From contig JABSRX010000087.1 in the NCBI GenBank assembly GCA_013214695.1, forward strand, positions 1-32,046: DNA of 32,046 bases, written 5' to 3'. Positions 1 to 10,040 of the stretch are shown one piece after another; the stretch's first letter is position 1; every line of letters begins with the position of its first letter. The position numbers were made by a program, and so were the translations under genes. The DNA comes from Rhizobiaceae bacterium. GTDB taxonomy: Bacteria > Pseudomonadota > Alphaproteobacteria > Rhizobiales > Rhizobiaceae. The notes under the pieces are model-generated. The model saw nothing but the letters and a program-made list of their open reading frames with translations. It was not told where the DNA came from and made no database searches.

Positions 1-30
1 GTGGAGCTCGACGAATTGGTGCTCAACATC

Positions 31-546
31 TCAGGAAATGCCGATCGGTTCGATGATGGCAGCGCAGGAACTGGCCTTGCAGTTGAAGGTCAGGCGGGCA
101 CGATTTTCTTCGTCGGGCTCCACCGCAATGATTTGAGTGGATTTACCGGCAGCGCGGGCGGCTGCGTCGACAAACAGGCTGTACAGGCCGACATTCGCGC
201 CCACGTCCAGGAAAACGAAAGGCCGATCCGCCTGATGCGCCTCGACCGCCTGCATCAGGCTGTTGCGCTCCTCTGAGTCCCAAATATGGACGCCGGCATA
301 GGCGCGTTTTTCACAGCGATTGGAGGCGGGAAACAATCTGGCTTTGACGCCGTCCGCGACGTGGATATCAAGCGGTCCGGCCATGCCGGATTTGTGACCT
401 GCAAGACTGGCTTTGCGCAGCAGCGAGATCATCCATGCGCCGAGTTTACCCGAAGGCGCCCGGTTGGCACTGACGCGAAGCCGTTCCCGCCAAGGGGGCA
501 GCGCAAATGTGCCGAAAGGAGCGGAAGTTTGGGCCATTGTGGTCAA
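31..546 (-). CDS. FkbM-family SAM-dependent methyltransferase, N-terminal part; ORF stops early at a TGA (possible pseudogene)
   Basis: Translation contains FVFLDVGANVGLYSLFVDAAA (SAM motif I) and IIAVEPDEENRARL, typical of the FkbM fold. The ORF is only 171 aa and stops after EPIGIS; the same frame stays open beyond the stop (DVEHQFVELH). Confidence 0.7.
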   Translation of the reverse strand: MTTMAQTSAPFGTFALPPWRERLRVSANRAPSGKLGAWMISLLRKASLAGHKSGMAGPLDIHVADGVKARLFPASNRCEKRAYAGVHIWDSEERNSLMQAVEAHQADRPFVFLDVGANVGLYSLFVDAAARAAGKSTQIIAVEPDEENRARLTFNCKASSCAAIIEPIGIS

Positions 547-585
547 CTCATACGCACAGGTTTGCTTGGGCTCAAGACAATGCCC

Positions 586-609
586 CGTCCGCTCGGTTTG
601 GAGCGGGCG
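586..609 (-). terminator. Possible hairpin terminator downstream of dnaK
   Basis: CGTCCGCTC (586-594) pairs with GAGCGGGCG (601-609), 9 bp with one G:T, 6-nt loop. No clear U-tract. Confidence 0.35.
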
Positions 610-650
610 AGGCGTATGTCACGTTGAGCCGAAGCTGAAAGCCGGCCGGA

Positions 651-2573
651 TTAGGCAGACTTCTTTTCGTCTTCGTCGTCGATTTCTTCGAAATCGGCGT
701 CGACAACATTTTCGTCAGCCGCAGCGTGGGCTGCAGCGTCGGCTGCAGCGGCAGCTTCTTCTTCCGACTGCTGAGCTTCGTAAATGGCCTGACCCATTTT
801 CATCGAAGCTTCTGCCAGTGCCTGAGACTTGTCTTTGATCTCATCTGCATCGTCGGTCTCAAGCGCAGCTTTCAAATCGCCGATGGCGTTTTCGATCGCT
901 TCTTTGTCTTCCGCGCTGACCTTGTCGGCATGCTCTTCCAGAGACTTCTCTGTGGAATCGATCAGTGTCTCAGCAGAGTTTTTCGCTTCAACTGCTTCAC
1001 GGCGGGCCTTATCGCTTTCAGCATTGGCTTCAGCGTCCTTGACCATCTGTTCGATGTCGGCGTCGGACAGACCACCGGAAGCCTGAATGCGGATTTCCTG
1101 CGACTTGCCGGTGCCTTTGTCTTTGGCGGACACGTTGACGATACCGTTGGCGTCAATGTCGAAGGTTACTTCAACCTGAGGCACGCCGCGTGGCGCTGGT
1201 GGAATGCCAACGAGGTCGAACTGACCCAGCATTTTGTTGTCGGCAGCCATTTCGCGCTCACCCTGGGAAACCCGGATGGTCACAGCGTTCTGGTTGTCTT
1301 CGGCAGTCGAGAAAGTCTGAGACTTTTTCGTTGGGATCGTTGTGTTGCGGTCGATCAGACGGGTGAACACGCCGCCCAGGGTTTCGATACCCAGCGACAA
1401 TGGTGTCACGTCGAGCAGCAGAACATCGGTAACGTCACCCTGCAGAACGCCAGCCTGAATGGCGGCGCCCATGGCAACCACTTCATCAGGGTTCACACCC
1501 TTGTTTGGCTCCTTGCCGAAGAAGTCTTTTACGGTTTCCTGAACTTTCGGCATGCGGGTCATACCGCCAACCAGGAGGACTTCGTCGATTTCACCGGCCG
1601 ACAGTCCAGCGTCTTTCAACGCGTCCTGCATTGGCTTGACGGTGCGCTTGACCAGGTCAGAAACCAGCGATTCAAACTTCGCACGGGTCAGCTTCATGGT
1701 CAGGTGTTTTGGACCGGAGGCATCGGCGGTGATGAACGGCAGGTTGACTTCGGTCTGAGCGGAAGAGGACAGCTCAATCTTGGCTTTTTCAGCGGCTTCT
1801 TTCAGACGCTGCAGAGCCAGTTTGTCGTTCTTCAGATCAACGCCCTGGTCTTTCTTGAACTCGTCGGCCAGATAGTCGACCAGTTTCATGTCAAAGTCTT
1901 CACCACCGAGGAAGGTGTCACCGTTGGTGGACTTCACTTCAAATACGCCGTCACCGATTTCGAGGATGGACACATCGAAAGTACCACCACCGAGGTCGTA
2001 AACCGCAATGGTCTTACCGTCGTTCTTTTCCATGCCGTATGACAGGGCAGCTGCGGTTGGCTCGTTGATGATGCGCAGGACTTCCAGACCGGCGATCTTA
2101 CCGGCGTCTTTGGTGGCCTGACGCTGTGCATCGTTAAAGTAAGCTGGAACCGTGATGACGGCCTGCTCAACTTTTTCGCCGAGATAGGCTTCCGCGGTTT
2201 CCTTCATTTTCTGCAGGATCATCGCTGAAATCTGAGACGGCGAATATTTGTCGTCGTTGACCTTCACCCACGCATCGCCATTGTCGCCGTTGACGATCGA
2301 ATAAGGCACCAGCTCCTGGTCTTTTTTGACGGCATTGTCGTCGTACCGGCGACCGATCAGACGCTTAACCGCAAACAGCGTGTTTTCCGGGTTGGTCACT
2401 GCCTGACGCTTGGCTGGCTGGCCTACAAGGCGCTCACCGTCGTCCGTGAATGCAACCATTGATGGCGTGGTGCGCGCGCCTTCTGCGTTTTCAATGACCT
2501 TGGCGGTCTTGCCATCCATGACGGCGACGCAGGAATTTGTAGTACCTAGATCGATACCAATTACTTTTGCCAT
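651..2573 (-). CDS. dnaK: Chaperone DnaK (Hsp70)
   Basis: [22 protein letters not shown]-terminus, [41 protein letters not shown]-terminal acidic tail [18 protein letters not shown]. Start trimmed from the longer ORF to MAKVIG. Confidence 0.99.
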   Translation of the reverse strand: MAKVIGIDLGTTNSCVAVMDGKTAKVIENAEGARTTPSMVAFTDDGERLVGQPAKRQAVTNPENTLFAVKRLIGRRYDDNAVKKDQELVPYSIVNGDNGDAWVKVNDDKYSPSQISAMILQKMKETAEAYLGEKVEQAVITVPAYFNDAQRQATKDAGKIAGLEVLRIINEPTAAALSYGMEKNDGKTIAVYDLGGGTFDVSILEIGDGVFEVKSTNGDTFLGGEDFDMKLVDYLADEFKKDQGVDLKNDKLALQRLKEAAEKAKIELSSSAQTEVNLPFITADASGPKHLTMKLTRAKFESLVSDLVKRTVKPMQDALKDAGLSAGEIDEVLLVGGMTRMPKVQETVKDFFGKEPNKGVNPDEVVAMGAAIQAGVLQGDVTDVLLLDVTPLSLGIETLGGVFTRLIDRNTTIPTKKSQTFSTAEDNQNAVTIRVSQGEREMAADNKMLGQFDLVGIPPAPRGVPQVEVTFDIDANGIVNVSAKDKGTGKSQEIRIQASGGLSDADIEQMVKDAEANAESDKARREAVEAKNSAETLIDSTEKSLEEHADKVSAEDKEAIENAIGDLKAALETDDADEIKDKSQALAEASMKMGQAIYEAQQSEEEAAAAADAAAHAAADENVVDADFEEIDDEDEKKSA

Positions 2574-2758
2574 TTCTATTCTCCAGTTTATGCGAACCAG
2601 CTGAACCCATCCGCAAGCGGACTTTCGGCGTTCCGGCCAATGAAAAGCGGCAGGCGCAAGCCTGATACCCCATTTTTCATTTTCCCCGCTAGTCCCATTA
2701 AGGACTTGTCTACCAAACAACGACCGCGCGGTTTTGCGCAGTGGCCGTCGCGTTGGCC

Positions 2759-2790
2759 GCTATATAAGAAGATGCCAAACAGGCTGCAAG
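2759..2790 (-). promoter_or_regulatory. Candidate RpoH (sigma-32) heat-shock promoter for dnaK
   Basis: On the minus strand: CTTG (2790-2787), 18-nt spacer, CTTATATAGC (2768-2759). Matches the alphaproteobacterial heat-shock consensus CTTG-N17/18-CYTATNTNNG at all but the last position (consensus recalled, not looked up). Confidence 0.6.
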
Positions 2791-2861
2791 GGGCATTTCC
2801 TTTGTAAAATGCGGCAATTTTCGACAAAATTGGCAGGAAATTGGGCCATTTGGAGCGAAGT

Positions 2862-3488
2862 ATGAATCCGACGGTTGAGATCATTCGCGACGGTGTGAAA
2901 CTGTGGCCCGGATACTTTGATTTGCCGGCTCAGCAATCGCTTTTGCAAGCGATTCGTTCAGGTACCGAGTCGGCTCCGCTGTTTACGCCCAAAATGCCCC
3001 GTACCGGCAAGGAAATGTCGGTGCGGATGACCAATTTCGGATCGCTTGGCTGGGTAACCGACAAGGAGAATGGCTACCGCTATCAGGCAATGCATCCAGT
3101 CAGCGGGGAACCCTGGCCAGAAATACCGGATCTGCTGCTCAATTTGTGGTCTGATCTGGCTGACTATCCACATCCGCCCGAAGCGTGTTTGGTCAACTAC
3201 TATGATGACGCTGCCAAGATGGGCCTGCATCAGGACCGTGACGAAGAGCAGTTTGAGGCGCCGGTGCTGTCGGTTTCTCTTGGCAATGACTGTCTGTTCC
3301 GCGTCGGTGGAACCAGCCGCGGTGGCAAGACCCAGTCCTTCCGCCTGCGCAGTGGCGACGTGATGATGCTGACCAACGAAGCGCGGCTGGCTTTTCACGG
3401 GGTGGACCGCATTTATCCCGATACGTCGCCGCTCTTGAAGCAGGGCGGGCGCGTTAATCTGACACTGCGCCGGGTGACGGCAGGTTAG
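2862..3488 (+). CDS. alkB: AlkB-family 2OG-Fe(II) oxygenase (alkylated DNA repair)
   Basis: MNPTVEIIRDGVKLWPGYFDL..., CLVNYYDDAAKMGLHQDRDEEQFEAPVLSVSLGNDCLFRVGG (HxD motif), LRSGDVMMLTNEARLAFHGVDRI. Start chosen at the second ATG of the ORF. Confidence 0.92.
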   Translation: MNPTVEIIRDGVKLWPGYFDLPAQQSLLQAIRSGTESAPLFTPKMPRTGKEMSVRMTNFGSLGWVTDKENGYRYQAMHPVSGEPWPEIPDLLLNLWSDLADYPHPPEACLVNYYDDAAKMGLHQDRDEEQFEAPVLSVSLGNDCLFRVGGTSRGGKTQSFRLRSGDVMMLTNEARLAFHGVDRIYPDTSPLLKQGGRVNLTLRRVTAG

Positions 3489-4192
3489 GCGAGTTGTGAG
3501 AAATCGGTGATCACGTAGTCCCAATCACTGGAGGGTTCGAGATCGATTGTCTGGCCCGCACCATGTTCGGTTGGCCGGGCGATGAAGGCCGTTTGCAAAC
3601 CGGTTTCGCGGGCAGCGTCCAGATCATTATTGTGCGCCGCTACCATGACGACTTGATCAACGGGCAACCGCAGGGCACGGCAACAGGCGAGATAGACCTC
3701 CGGCTCTGGTTTGTAGTTTTGGGCAATGTCTGCTCCCAAGATACAATCCCAGGGCAATCCACCGTATTTGGCCAATCGGGTCATCAGCGCGATCGAGCCG
3801 TTGGAGCAGGGGGCGATGATCGCGTGCTGTTTCAAAGCGGTCAGACCAGCGACCACATCGGGCCAAGGGTCGAGTTGCTCCCAGGCTGAATTGAGATGCC
3901 ATTTTTCCTGTTCGTTGAGCAGGTCCTGAAGGCCAAACTCCTCCAGCGTTGATTCCAGGTTTTCATAATGCAGTTGGTCAAGGGCCACATAGCCGCGGCT
4001 GCCGCTGCGGATCTTGGCCATCGCGGGAACATATTCCCCGCGCCAGAAATCGGCAAAAGCAATCCAATCCAGATCAACGCCCTTGTCGGCGAGATGGTGT
4101 TGGGACACCCGGGCAACGGAATTGCGCCAGTCAACAACCGTTCCAAAGACATCAAAAATACAGGCCTTGAACTTGGCAGATGGATTGCTCAT
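3485..4192 (-). CDS. Haloacid dehalogenase type II (HAD superfamily)
   Basis: KACIFDVFGTVVDWRNSV, PCSNGSIALMTRLAKYGGLPWDCILGADIAQNYKPEPEVYL, VMVAAHNNDLDAARETGLQTAFIARP. Confidence 0.93.
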   Translation of the reverse strand: MSNPSAKFKACIFDVFGTVVDWRNSVARVSQHHLADKGVDLDWIAFADFWRGEYVPAMAKIRSGSRGYVALDQLHYENLESTLEEFGLQDLLNEQEKWHLNSAWEQLDPWPDVVAGLTALKQHAIIAPCSNGSIALMTRLAKYGGLPWDCILGADIAQNYKPEPEVYLACCRALRLPVDQVVMVAAHNNDLDAARETGLQTAFIARPTEHGAGQTIDLEPSSDWDYVITDFSQLA

Positions 4193-4935
4193 CAGGTCGC
4201 CTTCCGTTTGTAGGAGATGGTTTCGAAGCGCAGATAGAGACCGTCCACCATCAGCAGTTTGCCGACCAACCCGCTGCCTGCGCCGGTAATCTGTTTGATT
4301 GCCTCAAGTGCCTGCAGAGTGCCCATCAGGCCGGTCATGGCGCCCATAACACCGGCTTCGGCGCAGCTTGGCAACAAGTCATCATCAGGCTGGTTCGGAA
4401 ACAGATCGCGATAGGATGGGTTGTCATCAAGCCAGGGCATCAAGGTCGTAATCGAGCCGTCGAACCGATTGACCGCGGCGGTCACGAGGGGAATCTGTGC
4501 CGCGGCACAGGTATCGGCGACCAGGTATCGTGTCGCAAAGTTGTCGCTGCCGTCCAAGGCCAAAGTGTGTCCGTCAAAGAGAGCGGCAGCATTGCTGGCT
4601 GTCAGGCGTTCATTGTGCAGGGTGAGGTCAACGTGGGGGTTTATTTTGCCGATGGCTTCCGCGGCGCTTTCCACCTTCGATCGACCAACAGCTTCGCTGT
4701 TATGGATGACCTGGCGCTGCAGGTTCGACAGGCTGACGTGATCGTCATCGACAATGGTCAAATGCCCCACGCCGGCGGCGGCGAGATATTGCAGTGCCGG
4801 GGCACCAAGACCGCCAGCCCCGATCACAATGACCCGGGCTGCCTTGAGCCGTTGCTGTCCGGCCCCCCCGATCTCGGGCAACACGAGATGGCGGGCATAG
4901 CGTTCGGTTTCGCTCGAAGAAAGTGGTTTGGACAT
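4192..4935 (-). CDS. HesA/MoeB/ThiF-family adenylyltransferase
   Basis: ERYARHLVLPEIGGAGQQRLKAARVIVIGAGGLGAPALQYLAAAGVGHLTIVDDDHVSLSNLQRQVIH; start trimmed to MSKPLSSSETERY. Confidence 0.93.
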   Translation of the reverse strand: MSKPLSSSETERYARHLVLPEIGGAGQQRLKAARVIVIGAGGLGAPALQYLAAAGVGHLTIVDDDHVSLSNLQRQVIHNSEAVGRSKVESAAEAIGKINPHVDLTLHNERLTASNAAALFDGHTLALDGSDNFATRYLVADTCAAAQIPLVTAAVNRFDGSITTLMPWLDDNPSYRDLFPNQPDDDLLPSCAEAGVMGAMTGLMGTLQALEAIKQITGAGSGLVGKLLMVDGLYLRFETISYKRKAT

Positions 4936-4939
4936 AACT

Positions 4940-6166
4940 TTAACCTGCCTCTTCAACCTGCCCGGAGGCAACCTGGAAAAAACGCGCCCGTTCACCAAGA
5001 CTGTTGAACATTGGACGGTCGGTACCGGTCATCCAGGCCTGGCAGCCAATGGTATCGATCAGGTCAAACAGGGCGCTGCGGCGGTGTTCATCCAGGTGGG
5101 CAGCAATTTCGTCGAGCAACAGGATTGGCGTCATGCCCGACACGTCACCCACCAGTTGTGCATGGGCCAGAACCAAACCGGTGAGCAACGCTTTTTGCTC
5201 GCCGGTGGAGCACAGGGCAGCTTCCATGTTCTTGGGCCCATGCCGAACCGCCAGATTGCTTCTGTGAGGGCCTTCCAAGGTCCGCCCCGCGGCGCGGTCG
5301 CGCGGACGGCTGCGGGCCAACAGGGCGCGGTAATTGTCTTCCAAATCTGCCGCTGCACCCTGCAACAGCAAATCTTCCAAAGTGCCTTCCAGGGTGATGT
5401 CGGCATTGGGAAACGGCGCATCCGGTCCGGCCGGCCCCTTGGCAATAATGCCGCGCAGCAGGGCCACCAGTTCACCGCGCGCGAAGGCGACGGCAACGCC
5501 GGTCTCCGCCATCTGGCCCTCAATTGCATCGAGCCAGGAGGCGTTGGCACCGGAATCCTCCAGCAGCTTGTTGCGGCTGCGCATGGCCTTCTCGAAATCG
5601 TTGACGCGGCGTCCATGAGAGGGGTCAATGGCCAACACCATGCGGTCGAGGAATCGGCGGCGATCGCCTGCGGCACCTGTGAACAGACCATCCATGGCAG
5701 GTGTCAGCCACAGAATGCGCGAGTGTTCCAAAAGCGCATCCGAACTGCGGGCCTGGGCGCCGTTGATGTGAACCTTGCGCTGGGTGTCGGGTGCGCCATG
5801 ACCATTTACGCCTTGCAGGCCGGTGCCGATCTCGACGGGGCCTTCCGCGCCTTGCATCTCGACATGAACCGCCCAACTGCCGGCCAGGGGATCGCTGCGA
5901 TCATTGCCGTTGGCGGCGCGTTGTTGGGCGACTTTGTCGTAGGATGTGCGGCGCAATCCCCGTCCCGGTGACAAAAAGGAAACGGCTTCCAAAAGATTGG
6001 TTTTGCCAGCACCATTTTCGCCGGTCAGCACAACATGGCGCTGATCAGTCAGCATTTTGAGGCTGGCGTAATTGCGAAAATGGCTGAGCTTGAGTTGCTC
6101 GATCCAGATGGGGGTGGCTTTACCGTTTCGATCCACGGGTCTCTTGTTGCCCAGTCCTTGCGTCAA
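4940..6166 (-). CDS. recF: DNA replication/repair protein RecF
   Basis: IEQLKLSHFRNYASLKM, VVLTGENGAGKTNLLEAVSFLSPGRGLR (Walker A), STGEQKALLTGLVLAHAQL, PILLLDEIAAHLDEHRR (Walker B). Confidence 0.97.
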   Translation of the reverse strand: MTQGLGNKRPVDRNGKATPIWIEQLKLSHFRNYASLKMLTDQRHVVLTGENGAGKTNLLEAVSFLSPGRGLRRTSYDKVAQQRAANGNDRSDPLAGSWAVHVEMQGAEGPVEIGTGLQGVNGHGAPDTQRKVHINGAQARSSDALLEHSRILWLTPAMDGLFTGAAGDRRRFLDRMVLAIDPSHGRRVNDFEKAMRSRNKLLEDSGANASWLDAIEGQMAETGVAVAFARGELVALLRGIIAKGPAGPDAPFPNADITLEGTLEDLLLQGAAADLEDNYRALLARSRPRDRAAGRTLEGPHRSNLAVRHGPKNMEAALCSTGEQKALLTGLVLAHAQLVGDVSGMTPILLLDEIAAHLDEHRRSALFDLIDTIGCQAWMTGTDRPMFNSLGERARFFQVASGQVEEAG

Positions 6167-7278
6167 ACGCGCATGGGCATCAGCACGTAGAGCGCACCCG
6201 CTTCACCCTTTTCCTGGATCAGGGTTGGTGATCCAGGATCCGCCAACATGAAGGTGGTTTCATCGGCACTCAGCTGATTGGTGATATCCAGCAGGTAGCG
6301 GGAATTGAAACCAATATCGAGCGGATCGGAACCGTAGCCCACGGCGATCTCTTCTTCAGCGGAGCCCGAGTCCGGGTTGTTCACCGAAAGCACCAACTGA
6401 CTGTCGGTGAGTGACAGTTTCACGGCGCGGCCGCGGTCAGAAGAGATGGTGGAGACGCGGTCGACGGCGGATGCAAAGGTCGCACGGTCGAGCACCAGTT
6501 CCTTGTCATTGCCGGACGGAATAACGCGGTTGTAATCGGGGAATGTGCCATCGATCAGTTTCGAGGTCATGACAACCTGATTGACGGTGAAGCGAATCTT
6601 CGTATCCGACAGTTCAACGGTCACCGAAGCGTCAGGCTCTTCCAGCAGTTTCTGCACTTCGGCAACAGCCTTGCGCGGGACAATGATGCCGGGCATGCCG
6701 GCTGAGCCGTCGGGCGCTGTCGTCTGCGCCTGAGCCAGACGATGGCCGTCAGTTGCCACAGCGCGCAACTTCATTTCGCCAGCGTCTTCCACGGTGTGGA
6801 AGTAGATGCCGTTGAGATAATAGCGGGTTTCTTCGGTCGAAATGGCAAACTGCGTACGATCGATCAGGGTTTTGAAATCGTCGCAGGCCATGCGGAATGT
6901 ATGGCTGAATTCACCAGCGGTGAGATCCGGGAAATCGCTTTCCGGCAGCATTTGCAAGCGGAACTGGGAACGGCCCGAAATCAGCGAAAGGCCATTGTCA
7001 TCGCTGACCGCCATCATCACTTCCGACCCATCCGGCAATTTGCGCACGATGTCGTAGAGCATGTGGGCCGACACCGTTGTGGCACCGGACTGTTCGATGG
7101 AGGCAGGGGTCGTTTCCGTGACCTCAATGTCCAGATCGGTGGCTTTCAATGTCAGCACACCGTCGTCAGCTTTCAGCAGCACGTTGGACAGGATTGGTAT
7201 GGTGTTGCGGCGTTCGACCACGCGTTGCACGTGATTGAGGGATTTCAGAAGGTTGGATCTTTCAAGTGTAACCCGCAT
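6163..7278 (-). CDS. dnaN: DNA polymerase III beta subunit (sliding clamp)
   Basis: MRVTLERSNLLKSLNHVQRVVERRNTIPILSNVLL; C-terminus ALYVLMPMRV; 4-bp overlap with recF. Start trimmed from 7296. Confidence 0.98.
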   Translation of the reverse strand: MRVTLERSNLLKSLNHVQRVVERRNTIPILSNVLLKADDGVLTLKATDLDIEVTETTPASIEQSGATTVSAHMLYDIVRKLPDGSEVMMAVSDDNGLSLISGRSQFRLQMLPESDFPDLTAGEFSHTFRMACDDFKTLIDRTQFAISTEETRYYLNGIYFHTVEDAGEMKLRAVATDGHRLAQAQTTAPDGSAGMPGIIVPRKAVAEVQKLLEEPDASVTVELSDTKIRFTVNQVVMTSKLIDGTFPDYNRVIPSGNDKELVLDRATFASAVDRVSTISSDRGRAVKLSLTDSQLVLSVNNPDSGSAEEEIAVGYGSDPLDIGFNSRYLLDITNQLSADETTFMLADPGSPTLIQEKGEAGALYVLMPMRV

Positions 7279-7425
7279 GGCCTCATTTTTCCGCAAATGT
7301 CGCCGGTTTATCGCAATCGATCGTCGGCAGAATAGATATCAAAGTGGTTCGCGATAGGACACTCTAACCAAGGTTTTTGCAAGTCTTATCGGTCACTCAA
7401 AATGGCGGATGACTCATCGCCTTTC

Positions 7426-7453
7426 AAGGGGTGGGCCGCATGGCCCACACCTT
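7426..7453 (-). terminator. Hairpin terminator downstream of dnaA
   Basis: AAGGGGTGGGCC (7426-7437), loop GCAT, GGCCCACACCTT (7442-7453), one mismatch. Confidence 0.55.
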
Positions 7454-7519
7454 TTGACGGTCCGGAGATCGGTCGATGATTGCCGTCGGCCTGTACCGAT
7501 GGCCGTGTCCGTCAAACCG

Positions 7520-9313
7520 CTACTGACCCATTTCGTGAATCAGACGTTTCAGCAGCTCGATCTCATGTGCCAGCTTGTCATCTTCCTTCAGCAGGCTCTC
7601 GATCTTGCGCACTGCATGCAGCACTGTCGTGTGATCCCTGCCACCGAAACGACGGCCGATTTCGGGCAGTGAACGCGGGGTCAGAATCTTCGACAGATAC
7701 ATGGCAATCTGGCGCGGCCGCACGATTACGCGGGTGCGACGGTTGGACAGAAGATCGTTCTTCGACACGTTGTAGTGCCGTGCCGCGACTTTCTGAATGT
7801 CTTCGATGCGAACCCGCTTTTGCTCACCGGACTGAACCAGATGGCCGAGCATCTTCTCAATGGCTTCGATATCAACCGGACCTTCAGAGAAGCGATGTTG
7901 GATCAGCAACTGATTGAACGCCCCTTCAAGATCGCGGCCCGATGAGGCCACTTTCCCTGCGACGAAATTCAAAATGTCGGTCGGGATGTCCAGATTTGGG
8001 TCTTCCTGTTGGGCGTATTTGTACCGCAGTTCCAACATCTCCTGGCGCATTTCCAGATCGGGCGCCTTGATTTCGAGAGCCACACCCCCCTGCAGCCGCG
8101 AGCGAACGCGGGCATCCAGCGATTCCAGCTGCGATGGTGGTCGGTCTGCAGCGACGACAACCTGTTTGGCGCTGTCAATCAGCGCGTTCAACAGGTGGCA
8201 GAATTCCTGCTGGATCGATTTGCCTTGCAGGAACTGCATATCGTCGATCAACAGCAGATCGATGTCGCGCAGCGATTCCTTGAACGACAGGGCGTTGGAA
8301 TCGCGGATTGCGGAGGCAAAGCGCCACATAAAATATTCAGCCGTCAGATACAGGATTTTGGTACCGCTGTTACGGGCGCTGGCGGCCCAGGCAATGGCCT
8401 GCAGCAAATGGGTTTTGCCCAAGCCGACATTGGCGTGAATGAACAGAGGGTTGAATCGCGCAGCCGCGCCATCGGCTTCGGCAACGGCGCGTGCGGCCGC
8501 GCAAGCCATGCGGTTGGAACTGCCTTCGATCAGCGTGGCAAAGGTAAAGCTCGGGTCAAGCGGCGAGCCCGCAAAACCAACCGCAGCGTCACGCTGCGTA
8601 CCCAGGCGGGCGCCAGCGGATGGCTGCATGTTTGCGGCATAGCCCATTCTGTGATGGGCATTGCTGCCAGCGCCGGCGCTGGTTCCCATTCCCGGAAGTG
8701 GCGAAGTCGGTGTGCGTCCGTCGGCGGCATCAGGGTCGCCATTGCTGTCGACATTTCCGTTGGTGTTAGGTGCAGCAGCCTCGCCATTCTCCATGTTGGC
8801 GGAGCGCACGGCACTGCGCACGACCACGTCAACCCGCAGAATTTCGGCAACCTGTTTCTGCCACAGCTCCAGCAGCAGATCGTTGTAATGGGTCTTGATC
8901 CAACTCTTCAAAAAGGTGGTTGGTACCGAGATGGTCAGCTGGCTCTTCGACACAGTTTCCAAGCGGCAGCGACCAAACCAACTGGCAAAGGCTTCTGGCC
9001 CAAGACGGGCTTTCAACTGCGCCAGAACTCTTTCCCATTTCTGGCTGTCGCGGGCATTGATTGTCGGACCAACCTGCTTGGCGGTTATTGTGCGAACCGG
9101 TTTCGATCCAGTCGAGGTGTCCTGGATAGGCGTGCGGGCCGTGGACTTAGCAGCGGATCCAGAAAGGGCATTGCGGTCAGCTTTGGTTGCAAGGTCATCT
9201 TGATTTCGGCTGCGCCCGGTGGCGTTGCCGTCGCCGCGTTTGGCATTGGATATTGGCATGATAATTCCGTACATCGATTTTCTGCGTTGCATGCGCTCGA
9301 ACTGCCGTCGCAT
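7520..9313 (-). CDS. dnaA: Chromosomal replication initiator DnaA
   Basis: [22 protein letters not shown] (Walker A), [15 protein letters not shown] (Walker B), [22 protein letters not shown] (domain IV signature). Start uncertain; in-frame ATGs also at 9292, 9274 and 9259. Confidence 0.97.
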   Translation of the reverse strand: MRRQFERMQRRKSMYGIIMPISNAKRGDGNATGRSRNQDDLATKADRNALSGSAAKSTARTPIQDTSTGSKPVRTITAKQVGPTINARDSQKWERVLAQLKARLGPEAFASWFGRCRLETVSKSQLTISVPTTFLKSWIKTHYNDLLLELWQKQVAEILRVDVVVRSAVRSANMENGEAAAPNTNGNVDSNGDPDAADGRTPTSPLPGMGTSAGAGSNAHHRMGYAANMQPSAGARLGTQRDAAVGFAGSPLDPSFTFATLIEGSSNRMACAAARAVAEADGAAARFNPLFIHANVGLGKTHLLQAIAWAASARNSGTKILYLTAEYFMWRFASAIRDSNALSFKESLRDIDLLLIDDMQFLQGKSIQQEFCHLLNALIDSAKQVVVAADRPPSQLESLDARVRSRLQGGVALEIKAPDLEMRQEMLELRYKYAQQEDPNLDIPTDILNFVAGKVASSGRDLEGAFNQLLIQHRFSEGPVDIEAIEKMLGHLVQSGEQKRVRIEDIQKVAARHYNVSKNDLLSNRRTRVIVRPRQIAMYLSKILTPRSLPEIGRRFGGRDHTTVLHAVRKIESLLKEDDKLAHEIELLKRLIHEMGQ

Positions 9314-9530
9314 GCGTGAACCCGAAAGGGTCTGTCGACCTGTGCCGACCAGGAAATGGATGCGGAATTATTCGTGTGCAGGGTTGCGTCGTTTACTCCC
9401 GTCCAACGTCTTTCTCATAGCCCTCGGTTTCCCCATAATATTCATTCGTCTGCCTCCATGCTGGCCTTTGGCCTATTTTATCCGAACGGCTATGGACCTA
9501 ACCGATGGGTTTGTTTTTTTGATTGCTGAT

Positions 9531-9959
9531 CTAGCGTTGCTGCCAGGGCAATCCTTCTGCTTTCCAGCCGTTTCTTCCGCCCCGGTGACCATCACTGTCC
9601 AAGTCACCTTCGAAACCACCAGAAATATTAAAACTGTTTGCAAAGCCGGCTGCCGACATCGCCTCGGCTGCCGCCAGACTGCGAACACCCGAACGGCACA
9701 AAAAGCACAGCTTTGATTCCGTATTTGCACCTGCAGCCTGCAGCTTGTCCTGAAGTTGGGCGACGAAATTGCCGTCCACCGCCATCTCAGGAAAAACCTG
9801 CCATTGCTGCAGAAGGATCGGTTGCATGTTGCCGGTCAGCTGCGGCAGGCCAACATAAGCCCACTCGGCCATGGTCCGCACATCAATGATGAACGCGTCG
9901 GCGTCTTGATCCAGCAGATCCCAGCATTGTTGGACCGTAAGGTCCCCGGCATAACTCAT
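9531..9959 (-). CDS. Rhodanese-like sulfurtransferase domain protein
   Basis: CWDLLDQDADAFIIDVRTMAEWAYVGLP and active-site loop LCFLCRSGVRSLAAAEAM, FNISGGFEGDLD. Start trimmed to MSYAGDL. Confidence 0.9.
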   Translation of the reverse strand: MSYAGDLTVQQCWDLLDQDADAFIIDVRTMAEWAYVGLPQLTGNMQPILLQQWQVFPEMAVDGNFVAQLQDKLQAAGANTESKLCFLCRSGVRSLAAAEAMSAAGFANSFNISGGFEGDLDSDGHRGGRNGWKAEGLPWQQR

Positions 9960-10040
9960 CACACAACTACCCTGTGGCGACATTTGATCAATGCAGCCCA
10001 ACCCAACTAAATTCTCTATTCCTAATGTTCCCCAGTTACT

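Noticed and set aside
726-2042. 438-aa plus-strand ORF opposite dnaK
   Set aside because: Antisense shadow of the DnaK coding frame; Phe/Val/Gly-rich composition with no recognisable domain.
4928-5971. 347-aa plus-strand ORF opposite recF
   Set aside because: Antisense shadow of RecF, high-GC frame artefact.
8009-9319. 436-aa plus-strand ORF opposite dnaA
   Set aside because: Antisense to a clear DnaA with all signature motifs; no domain seen.
9478-9486. DnaA-box-like TTATCCGAA upstream of dnaA
   Set aside because: Two mismatches to TTATCCACA and isolated; not enough to call a DnaA box.
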